From contig PMZX01000456.1 of the NCBI GenBank assembly GCA_003170035.1, positions 8,800 through 23,256 of the forward strand: 14,457 bases of DNA. Reading direction: 5' to 3'. The notes beneath the pieces were generated by a model. The model was not told the DNA's origin. It saw only the letters and a list, made by a program, of their open reading frames with translations, and did no database searches. This stretch comes from Myxococcales bacterium (lineage in GTDB: Bacteria > Myxococcota_A > Polyangia > Fen-1088). The position numbers and the translations under genes are program-made. Shown in pieces: positions 8,195 through 14,457 of this stretch (the first letter of the stretch is position 1; the number at the start of each line of letters is the position of its first letter).

Positions 8195-9724
8195 TCAGGT
8201 GGGCTCGACAGCGCCCAGCGTGCACGCGCTGGAGCGCGGGTTGCCACGCTGGTCGATGGGCGGGCAGCCGGTGCCCACTCCGATGGCCGGACTGCTCGAC
8301 GCCGGGAGCATCGTCTTGGTCGGTCCACCATTGTCCTGAAGGGGGCCAAGCGCGGGATCCGCGGCTGTGATGGATGACGTGCACTGCGTGCCGGCGCTCG
8401 GGAACTGCAGATTGGGTCCGCTGCTGCCGTGCTGTTTGGCACAGTTGGTGGTTCCGTCCAGCGTGCCCCGCAGGTTGTTGGCTACTATGGTGTTCTGCAG
8501 TTTGACTCCGGTGTCGCCACCAAAGAGCCCGTCACCCGTGTTGCCCGCCACTGTGACGTTGAGAAAGGTGCCGGTCACGCCGTTGGCAAACCAGACGCCG
8601 CCTCCGCCGGCGGCCGTGTTGTTCGCGATGGTCACGTTGGTGAGATTCGCGATGGCCGACTGGCCGATCCAAATGCCGCCGCCATAGTGGCCGGTGTTAT
8701 TTGAAATGGTCGTGCCGCTCATGTTGATGGTCACGTATTCGAGGTAGAGGCCGGCGGCATTGCCACTGTTCGCGTCGACCGAGTTGCCATCGAAGGTGCA
8801 GCGGTCGATCTTGACCTGTTCGTCGTGGTAGCCGACGCGAAACACGGCGCCCCCTGCGGCATTGGCCCGGTTGCCGGTGAAGCTGTCGCCGCAGAACGTG
8901 AGCGACACGTTCGCGCCGTCGTAGCTGAGCGCACCGCCGTCGCCGCCGTTGCCGGGATTGCCATCGGTTCCGGTGGCCGAGTTGTTGGCAAAGGTGGTGT
9001 TGACGATGGTGACGTTCTCGTCCTGCGTGCCCACCGCACCGCCGTTCGAGCCGCTGTTGTCCGAGAATGTACTGCCCACGATGATGAGCGTTCCCACGCC
9101 CTGACCGTTGATGGCCCCGCCCGACACGTCCTGACCGGTGCTCGCGCATTGATTGTGCGAGAAGGTCGAGTTGATGACGGTGAGCGAACCGCCATCCTGG
9201 AAGATGGCGCCGCCGCCCTTGGCCGTGCTGCTGGTGTTCGGGACGTCGCTGGTGAAGCCATTGACGAACGACAGGTTCTGCACGGTGAGCAGAGGTGTGG
9301 CGACGTTCCATGCGCTGGTGATGTGCAGGATGCGGGAGGTGCCCCCACCACTCAACGTGACCTGACCGGCGCCGTCGATGGTGGTGTTCTTGCCAACCGG
9401 AACCTCGGAGGTGACGGTGATGATAACGGGCGTCGACCCGCAGTTGAACGTGACGCCGCCGCCGATCGCGACAGCGGAGCGGAAAGCCGCCTCCGTGCAA
9501 CTCGCGGCGCTGCCGTCACCCACGACGGTCGTCGGGCTGGAAGTGTCAACCAAACTGGTCGGCACGACGCAGGTCGCGCTCGGCGGCGGAAAGGTTCCTC
9601 CCGTGCCGGCGGTTCCGCCAGCGTTCGCGCCACCCCCGCCGCCGCACCCGGCCCCGGCCGCGGCGAGGACAGACACGGAAAGGAAGGCCACCCTCAGAAG
9701 AAGCGAAAACGCGCGGTCCGGCAT
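8195..9724 (-). CDS. Secreted beta-helix lipoprotein (choice-of-anchor-Q type)
   Basis: The 509-residue product has a signal peptide with a lipobox-like LAAAGAGC and Cys27 as the probable lipidation site, then a GGGGGANAGGTAGTGG tether typical of surface lipoproteins. Residues about 70-440 are repeated short strands rich in Asn, Thr, Ser and Gly with recurring units such as STFSDNSG, TTFANNSA and VTIANNTA, the pattern of a right-handed parallel beta-helix. The C-terminus (DPALGPLQDNGGPT ... DQRGNPR ... CTLGAVEPT) matches the choice-of-anchor Q ending. Such proteins are surface or secreted, often adhesin-like or polysaccharide-acting; no catalytic residues can be named. GGAG lies five bases before the ATG. 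It begins 18 bases downstream of the copper ATPase stop on the same strand, so co-transcription is likely. Confidence 0.88.
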   Translation of the reverse strand: MPDRAFSLLLRVAFLSVSVLAAAGAGCGGGGGANAGGTAGTGGTFPPPSATCVVPTSLVDTSSPTTVVGDGSAASCTEAAFRSAVAIGGGVTFNCGSTPVIITVTSEVPVGKNTTIDGAGQVTLSGGGTSRILHITSAWNVATPLLTVQNLSFVNGFTSDVPNTSSTAKGGGAIFQDGGSLTVINSTFSHNQCASTGQDVSGGAINGQGVGTLIIVGSTFSDNSGSNGGAVGTQDENVTIVNTTFANNSATGTDGNPGNGGDGGALSYDGANVSLTFCGDSFTGNRANAAGGAVFRVGYHDEQVKIDRCTFDGNSVDANSGNAAGLYLEYVTINMSGTTISNNTGHYGGGIWIGQSAIANLTNVTIANNTAAGGGGVWFANGVTGTFLNVTVAGNTGDGLFGGDTGVKLQNTIVANNLRGTLDGTTNCAKQHGSSGPNLQFPSAGTQCTSSITAADPALGPLQDNGGPTKTMLPASSSPAIGVGTGCPPIDQRGNPRSSACTLGAVEPT

Positions 9725-9742
9725 GAGATCTCCACATTTTCG

Positions 9743-12109
9743 CTACAAGGCCAGCTTGCGCAAGCGGAGCGCATTGCCGATGACAGAGACAGACGAGAGG
9801 CTCATCGCCGCGCTTGCAATCATGGGCGAGAGCAGCAGGCCGAACACCGGGTACAACACGCCCGCTGCCAGAGGCACGCCGATGCTGTTGTAGAGGAAGG
9901 CGAAGAAGAGGTTCTGTCGGATATTGCCCAGGGTGGCACGGCTCAGCCGCCGGGCGCGCAGGATCCCGCGCAGGTCACCCTTGACCAGGGTGATGCCGGC
10001 GCTCTCGATGGCCACGTCGGTTCCACTGCCCATGGCAATGCCGACCTGGGCTTGCGCCAGGGCCGGCGCATCGTTGACGCCGTCGCCTGCCATGGCCACC
10101 ACACGGCCCTGGGCCTGCAGTTGCTTGATGGCGTCGGCCTTGGCGCCCGGGCTGACCTCAGCCAGCACCTCGGCGATGCCCAATTCCTCGGCGATGGCCT
10201 GGCCCGAGGCGCGGTGGTCACCGGTCAGCATCACCAGTCGCAACCCCTCGGCCCGCAAACCCGCCAGCGCCTCGGCTGCCGAGGGCTTGACCGTGTCGGC
10301 CAGGTCGATCACGCCGGCAGGCTTGCCGTCGATTGCCACCATGACGACCGCATGGCCCTGCCGGCGCGGGTCTTCGGCCAGGGTGGTCAGTGGCGCCAAA
10401 TCCACACCCGCTGCACGTAATAGCTCCTCGCTGCCCGCCAGAACAGCATGACCCTCCACCTGACCGCTGACACCGCGGCCGGGCTGGTAGCGGAAGTCTT
10501 GCGGGGACGACAAGGCAAGCTGCCTTTCTTCGGCACCGCGCACGATGGCGGCGGCCAGAGGGTGCTCGCTCGCCCGTTCTAGGCTGGCAGCATGACCAAG
10601 GACGGTGTCAGGGGCGAAGCCCTCGGCCCGCACGGAAATCAGCTTGGGCTTGCCCTCGGTCAGGGTGCCGGTCTTGTCCAGCACCAGCGTGTCGACCCGG
10701 GCTAGGGTTTCCAGAGTCGCGGCGTCGCGCACCAGTACGCCCGCGGCTGCGCCTCGACCCATGCCGACCATGACCGACATGGGTGTGGCCAGGCCCAGCG
10801 CGCAGGGGCAGGCAATGATGAGCACGGCGACCGCGTTCACCAGCGCATAGGCCAGCCGTGGTTCGGGCCCCACCAGCGACCACACGACGAAGGTGAGCAG
10901 CGACGCGGCCACGACAGCAGGCACGAACCATCCCGACACGCGGTCAGCCACCCGCTGAATGGGCGCGCGGCTGCGCTGGGCCTCGCCCACCCGCCGCACG
11001 ATCTGAGCCAGCAGGGTGCCGGCACCCACGCGCTCGGCGCGCATGACAAGGCTGCCCGAGCCGTTCTGTGTGCCGCCCGTTACCCAACTGCCGGCCGCTT
11101 TGTCCACCGGCAGGGACTCGCCGGTGATCATGGATTCGTCGACCGCGCTCGTGCCTTCCACAACCACGCCGTCGACCGGTACGCGCTCGCCGGGCCGCAC
11201 CCGCAACCGATTTCCCACCTGCACCTGCTCGACGGGAACGTCGTGTTCCGAGCCGTCAGGGGAAACCAAGCGCGCGTTTTTCGGCGCCAGTCGCAGAAGG
11301 GCGCGGATGGCGCCGCCGGTGGCCTGGCGGGCTCGCAATTCCAAGACCTGGCCCAAGAGCACCAGGGTGGTGATGGCCGCAGCTGGTTCGAAGTAGAGCG
11401 GCACAGATGCCCCGGACTTGCGGAACGCAGCCGGCAACGCACCGGGAAACAGGGCCGCTATCACGCTGAACCCGAATGCCGTCCCGGTGCCCAGCCCGAT
11501 GAGCGTGAACATGTTCGGGCTACGGCGCACGATCGATCGCCACGCCCTCAGCAGGAGCGGCCAGCCCGCTCCCAGAACCACCGGCGCGGCCAGTGCCATC
11601 TGGACCAAGGCCAGGGCGCGTGCCGGCAGCACGTGCACCGTCGCATGCCCGAGTACCATCTCCGCCATGCTGTAGATGACGAGCGGCGCGGACAGGCCGA
11701 GCGCGATCCAGAACCGCCGGGTCATGTCGGCCAGTTCGGGGTTGGGCGGCTCCTCCAGCGACACGGTCTCGGGCTCCAGCGCCATGCCGCACTTGGGACA
11801 CGCTGCGGGCTGATCGCTGGTCACGCCTTCGCACATCGAACACACGTAGCGCAGCGCCGCGGCTGGTTGCGGCACCGCGACTGCCTGTGACGGGTGCACG
11901 GCCAGGCGCGGCCCGCCCAGCCTGACCGAGCCCATGCCGGCCATGCCCATGGGCCGAAGACCCGGCGCCAGGTACTTGTCCGGCTCGGCCTTGAAACGGG
12001 CGAGGCAAGACGGGTTGCAGAAATAGTACAGGACGCCCCTGTACTCGTGCTGGCCGGCCGCTCTCGCGGGGTCGACCATCATTCCGCAAACCGGATCCCT
12101 TTCGGCCAT
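9743..12109 (-). CDS. copA: Copper-exporting P-type ATPase (CopA, P1B-1)
   Basis: This is an inner-membrane Cu+ efflux pump of 788 residues. The phosphorylated Asp478 lies in DKTGTLT. Other ATPase motifs are TGES (329-332), SEHP (514-517) and GDGVNDAP (675-682). Transmembrane metal-site residues are CPC (434-436), YN (740-741) and MSLSS (769-773), the combination typical of Cu+ pumps. Instead of an HMA domain the N-terminus carries a YHS domain (about 5-48: [14 protein letters not shown]) and a second metal-binding module (about 88-112: YVCSMC ... CPKCGM). I chose ATG 12109, which has AAGG seven bases upstream, over a TTG at 12154 in the same frame. No CueR-type regulator or copper chaperone gene lies in the window, and no CueR-like promoter is evident. 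It diverges from the pilin gene. Confidence 0.95.
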   Translation of the reverse strand: MAERDPVCGMMVDPARAAGQHEYRGVLYYFCNPSCLARFKAEPDKYLAPGLRPMGMAGMGSVRLGGPRLAVHPSQAVAVPQPAAALRYVCSMCEGVTSDQPAACPKCGMALEPETVSLEEPPNPELADMTRRFWIALGLSAPLVIYSMAEMVLGHATVHVLPARALALVQMALAAPVVLGAGWPLLLRAWRSIVRRSPNMFTLIGLGTGTAFGFSVIAALFPGALPAAFRKSGASVPLYFEPAAAITTLVLLGQVLELRARQATGGAIRALLRLAPKNARLVSPDGSEHDVPVEQVQVGNRLRVRPGERVPVDGVVVEGTSAVDESMITGESLPVDKAAGSWVTGGTQNGSGSLVMRAERVGAGTLLAQIVRRVGEAQRSRAPIQRVADRVSGWFVPAVVAASLLTFVVWSLVGPEPRLAYALVNAVAVLIIACPCALGLATPMSVMVGMGRGAAAGVLVRDAATLETLARVDTLVLDKTGTLTEGKPKLISVRAEGFAPDTVLGHAASLERASEHPLAAAIVRGAEERQLALSSPQDFRYQPGRGVSGQVEGHAVLAGSEELLRAAGVDLAPLTTLAEDPRRQGHAVVMVAIDGKPAGVIDLADTVKPSAAEALAGLRAEGLRLVMLTGDHRASGQAIAEELGIAEVLAEVSPGAKADAIKQLQAQGRVVAMAGDGVNDAPALAQAQVGIAMGSGTDVAIESAGITLVKGDLRGILRARRLSRATLGNIRQNLFFAFLYNSIGVPLAAGVLYPVFGLLLSPMIASAAMSLSSVSVIGNALRLRKLAL

Positions 12110-12167
12110 GTGATGCCTTGCCGTGAAATGTAGCGTGCGGTGGAAGCCGGGCAAGGAGGGCTTCAGT

Positions 12168-12977
12168 TTGCCGCCCCGGCTGCCGATGATTGAACATGCG
12201 GGTCCACCCGTGCGTATTCCCCTATTATTGCGGCCCAGTCACCGTTGCAGCCCCGTTGCCGGCCATCCAGTCGATTGCCGAGACGGAGAGGCCGGCGCGG
12301 TTTTGGTCATCGTCATGCTGGCCATCATCGGGCTGCTGGGAATCGGCCTGACCGGCGTGTTTCTGACCGGGGGCAACGTCCAGGTAGCCGCCAACACCAA
12401 CCTGCGCAACCAGGCCCTGTATGTTGCCGAGGCGGGTCTTGAGCGCGCGCGCGACATCCTGAATGGCTCGGTTCAGGTCGATTTTCCAGCCATGCTGGGC
12501 GGCACGGGGCATGCTGCCCATCCGGCGGACGAGATACCCCACTCGCTCGATAGCAAGTACCAGCCGATCGGCCGAGGCGCCATCCTGCGGGACGCGGCTG
12601 GAGTTCCTCTCTACCAGGTGTCCTATCCGACGAGCATACTTCGCACCGAGGCCATACCGGGCAACACCAATGGCGCGCCCAACACGTTCATGGGCAGCTA
12701 CACCGTCTATGTTCGCAACGACACCGCTGAATGCCGCATGGGCAAGTACGTGGTCGACGGCCCTGGCGTGGGTGGAAACCAGATCGTGGTGGTCCGATCC
12801 GAGGGAACCGGCTTCGACAACAGGACCTTGGTGGTTCTCGAGGTCGTCATGGGACCAAAGGGTGGGGGCGCGACCAACCAGAGTGGTGCCGGCGGTGTGA
12901 ACCAGGTCCTGTGTAACTCGGGCAAGAACGCCTGCGACGACAACAACTCGGTCATCAACAACGTCGTCGTGAACTGA
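12168..12977 (+). CDS. PilX-like type IV pilus minor pilin
   Basis: The core (residues about 42-97 of 269) matches the PilX N-terminal pattern: [16 protein letters not shown], then [23 protein letters not shown], which continues the hydrophobic helix into an amphipathic one ending in AEAGLERA. PilX proteins sit at the pilus tip with other minor pilins and promote assembly. The rest is a soluble domain with an Asn/Gly-rich end and two close cysteines ([11 protein letters not shown]). I chose TTG 12168 because AAGGAGGG (12153-12160) lies seven bases upstream. This gives an unusually long leader of about 42 residues before the helix, so a later start such as ATG 12186 or GTG 12210 is possible. 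No other pilus gene is visible. It precedes aroE by 68 bases. Confidence 0.75.
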   Translation: MPPRLPMIEHAGPPVRIPLLLRPSHRCSPVAGHPVDCRDGEAGAVLVIVMLAIIGLLGIGLTGVFLTGGNVQVAANTNLRNQALYVAEAGLERARDILNGSVQVDFPAMLGGTGHAAHPADEIPHSLDSKYQPIGRGAILRDAAGVPLYQVSYPTSILRTEAIPGNTNGAPNTFMGSYTVYVRNDTAECRMGKYVVDGPGVGGNQIVVVRSEGTGFDNRTLVVLEVVMGPKGGGATNQSGAGGVNQVLCNSGKNACDDNNSVINNVVVN

Positions 12978-13045
12978 CGCGAGCACCCGGTTCGGCGCGC
13001 ACGGCGGTCCGGCGCCCGCCATGGTATGAAGAGCCGGCGTTCCTC

Positions 13046-13903
13046 ATGAGTCGCATCGACGCCAGCTTCAAGGTTTGCGCTCTGTTCGGGTTTCCCGCCC
13101 GGCATTCGGTAGGGCCAGCCTTGCACAACGCCGCTTTCGAAGCCTTGAACTTGCCATTCGTGTATGTCGCCCACGACGTCGAGCCGGCGCGGCTCGCCGA
13201 GGCCTTTGCCGGCGCGCGCGCGATGGACTACCGCGGCCTTTCCATCACCATGCCCCACAAGGTGGCGGCCCTGGCTCTGGTCGACGACGTCGATGACATG
13301 GCACGGGCCATAGGCTGCATCAACACCGTGGTCCTTCAGGACGGTCGCTTGCGTGGCGCGAACGTCGACGGGTTAGGTGCCCTGCGCGCCCTTCAGCAGG
13401 CTGGGGCGGATCCGGCGGGCCGTCGGGTGCTGGTGCTGGGCTCAGGGGGGGCGGCACGGGCCCTGGCGATCACGCTGGGGATCGCGGCCAAGCCAGCCGA
13501 GCTCACCATCCTGGGCGCCATCGAGGACGAACTGGCGCAGCTGGCACGCGACGTGGCCGAACGCACGGGCTGCCCTGTCAGGGCCGAGTTGCTCAGCGAC
13601 GCCACCCTGACCGCGGGGCTGGGCAGGGCACAGATACTGCTTCACTGCACGCCGGTGGGCATGAAGCCCGATTGCGAGCGCAGCCTGGTGCCCCGCGATC
13701 GCCTGCGTTGCGATCTGGTTGTCTTCGATGCCGTGTACAACCCGCGCCGGACGTTGCTCCTGCGCGATGCGGCCGCAGCAGGGTGCCGGGTGATCGAGGG
13801 GACCGAGATGTTCCTCGGTCAGGCCCGGTTGCAGTTCGAGCTGTGGACCGGCAAGCCGGCGCCCACGGATGTCATGCGCCGGGTGCTGGACGCGCGATTA
13901 TGA
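13046..13903 (+). CDS. aroE: Shikimate dehydrogenase
   Basis: AroE reduces 3-dehydroshikimate to shikimate with NADPH in aromatic amino acid synthesis. The 285-residue product has the substrate-binding motif FPARHSVGPALHN (Ser21 region), SITMPHK with catalytic Lys72, GCINTVV with Asn93, NVDG with catalytic Asp108, the nucleotide-binding GSGGAAR (132-138), DAVYNPRRT, and the closing EMFLGQARLQFELWTG. The length is normal. The ATG at 13046 has only a weak upstream GAAG. The stop codon overlaps the aroK start (ATGA, 13900-13903), so the two are translationally coupled and in one operon. Confidence 0.96.
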   Translation: MSRIDASFKVCALFGFPARHSVGPALHNAAFEALNLPFVYVAHDVEPARLAEAFAGARAMDYRGLSITMPHKVAALALVDDVDDMARAIGCINTVVLQDGRLRGANVDGLGALRALQQAGADPAGRRVLVLGSGGAARALAITLGIAAKPAELTILGAIEDELAQLARDVAERTGCPVRAELLSDATLTAGLGRAQILLHCTPVGMKPDCERSLVPRDRLRCDLVVFDAVYNPRRTLLLRDAAAAGCRVIEGTEMFLGQARLQFELWTGKPAPTDVMRRVLDARL

Positions 13904-14412
13904 ATCTCGTGCTGGTCGGATACCGAGGCACCGGCAAGAGTGTCATCGCGCGCCGGCTGGCCCGGATGCTGGGCCGCCAGGTAGTGAGTCTGGACAGCGA
14001 AATCGTGCGGGTGGCGGGCAAACGCATTCCCGAACTGGTCGCCGAACGCGGCTGGGGGCCTTTTCGCGACTTGGAAGAACAGGTTTGCCGCCGCTTCGGC
14101 GCCCAGGATGGCCGGATCCTGGACTGCGGCGGCGGTGTAGTCGAGCGCGAAGCGAACGTCGCAGCCTTGCGCGAGCACGGGCGGGTCTTCTGGTTGAAAG
14201 CCTTGCCCGCCACCATCGTTGCGCGCATCGGTCGCGATTCCAATCGACCGTCGCTGACCGGTGCCAAGAGTCTAACCGAAGAAGTCACCGAGGTTCTGCA
14301 ACGGCGCGTGCCGCTGTACCAGGCCATGGCCCACGAAGTGGTTGAAACCGACGGTCGGAGCGTGGCCGACATCGCCGCCGAGATCGCACAGCGCTGGCGC
14401 AGCGGAGGGTAG
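13900..14412 (+). CDS. aroK: Shikimate kinase
   Basis: AroK phosphorylates shikimate at the 3-hydroxyl using ATP, the step after AroE. The 170-residue product opens with the P-loop GYRGTGKS (7-14). Asp32 (SLDSEI), Arg56 (PFRDLE) and the GGG of CGGGVV (77-79) are the shikimate-contacting residues, and RPSLTG (Arg116) is in the lid, followed by RRVPLYQAMA. The length is normal for the family. The second acidic residue after Asp32 is Glu34 where many homologues have Asp. The ATG overlaps the aroE stop by four bases, which sets the start. A repeat element begins about eight bases after the stop, and no terminator is visible. Confidence 0.95.
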   Translation: MNLVLVGYRGTGKSVIARRLARMLGRQVVSLDSEIVRVAGKRIPELVAERGWGPFRDLEEQVCRRFGAQDGRILDCGGGVVEREANVAALREHGRVFWLKALPATIVARIGRDSNRPSLTGAKSLTEEVTEVLQRRVPLYQAMAHEVVETDGRSVADIAAEIAQRWRSGG

Positions 14413-14420
14413 CTAGATCT

Positions 14421-14446
14421 TTTCACCACAGAGAGCACAGAGCAGC
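14421..14446 (+). repeat. CACAGAG-type dispersed intergenic repeat, start only
   Basis: TTTCACCACAGAGAGCACAGAG (14421-14442) contains two imperfect copies of a CACAGAG unit. From general knowledge, repeats of the form CACCACAGAG(N)CACAGAG occur many times between genes in diverse bacterial genomes. Only the first part is in the window, so its length, any inverted partner and copy number cannot be judged. Confidence 0.45.
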
Positions 14447-14457
14447 CTCACGGCCGC

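Noticed and set aside
8165..8200. tRNA-Leu 3' end as an integration (att) site for a genomic island
   Set aside because: There is no integrase, no second copy of the tRNA end in the window and no mobile genes. The adjacent genes look native.
7093..8442. 449-codon minus-strand open frame across the methyltransferase-like gene and tRNA-Leu
   Set aside because: It runs through a complete tRNA gene and has no recognisable domain; a GC-rich shadow.
8600..9400. Repetitive-looking stretch considered as a CRISPR or DNA repeat array
   Set aside because: The repetition is at protein level (Asn/Gly/Thr beta-helix coils); the DNA units vary in length and sequence and have no regular spacers.
8825..10420. 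531-codon plus-strand open frame
   Set aside because: It lies antisense to the beta-helix lipoprotein and copA, both of which have clear family motifs. It has low-complexity Arg/Ala/Gly composition, as expected for a GC-rich shadow frame.

Overview
The window is high-GC chromosomal DNA from a Gram-negative bacterium. Several traits suggest a myxobacterium-like lineage (Myxococcota / former Deltaproteobacteria): an FHA-GAF-cyclase signalling protein, a secreted lipoprotein with a poly-Gly tether and a beta-helix body, a PilX-like pilin, and TTG/GTG starts. That placement is inference, because no rRNA or phylogenetic marker was analysed. Genes are densely packed on both strands. No stretch longer than about 150 bases lacks a feature, and I see no transposase, integrase, phage gene or CRISPR array.

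Layout. 1-467: 3' end of a rhomboid-like membrane protein whose catalytic Ser and His are not visible. 489-2187: putative promoter, TPP riboswitch and thiC (thiamin pyrimidine synthesis), starting at TTG. 2229-2918 (minus): endonuclease III (nth). 2919-3047: a GGCCAC-rich spacer that reads as a His/Gly run in one frame. 3048-3398: small one-pass membrane protein with four cysteines. 3401-6849 (minus): a block of four co-directional genes, in transcription order an eight-helix LPG-synthase/flippase-type membrane protein, a one-pass membrane protein, an FHA-GAF-class IIIb adenylate cyclase, and an ErpA/IscA-type Fe-S carrier. 6949-8004 (plus): a degenerate methyltransferase-like domain fused to a long coiled coil. 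8042-8168: promoter and gene for tRNA-Leu(CAG). 8195-12109 (minus): a CopA-type Cu+ ATPase followed 18 bases downstream by a beta-helix lipoprotein. 12168-12977 (plus): PilX-like pilin. 13046-14412: aroE and aroK, overlapping by ATGA. 14421-14446: start of a CACAGAG-type dispersed repeat, cut by the window end.

How the parts relate. Most of the window is housekeeping: thiamin, shikimate, base-excision repair, Fe-S assembly, tRNA and copper export. ThiC and endonuclease III both need [4Fe-4S] clusters, and an ErpA-type carrier lies nearby, though the three are not one operon. The less routine parts are the cyclase with its two upstream membrane proteins, the methyltransferase-like/coiled-coil fusion, the copA-lipoprotein pair and the lone pilin. 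I do not see convincing evidence for a complete undescribed system. The best leads are the four-gene minus-strand block and the unusual metal-binding N-terminus of the copper ATPase.
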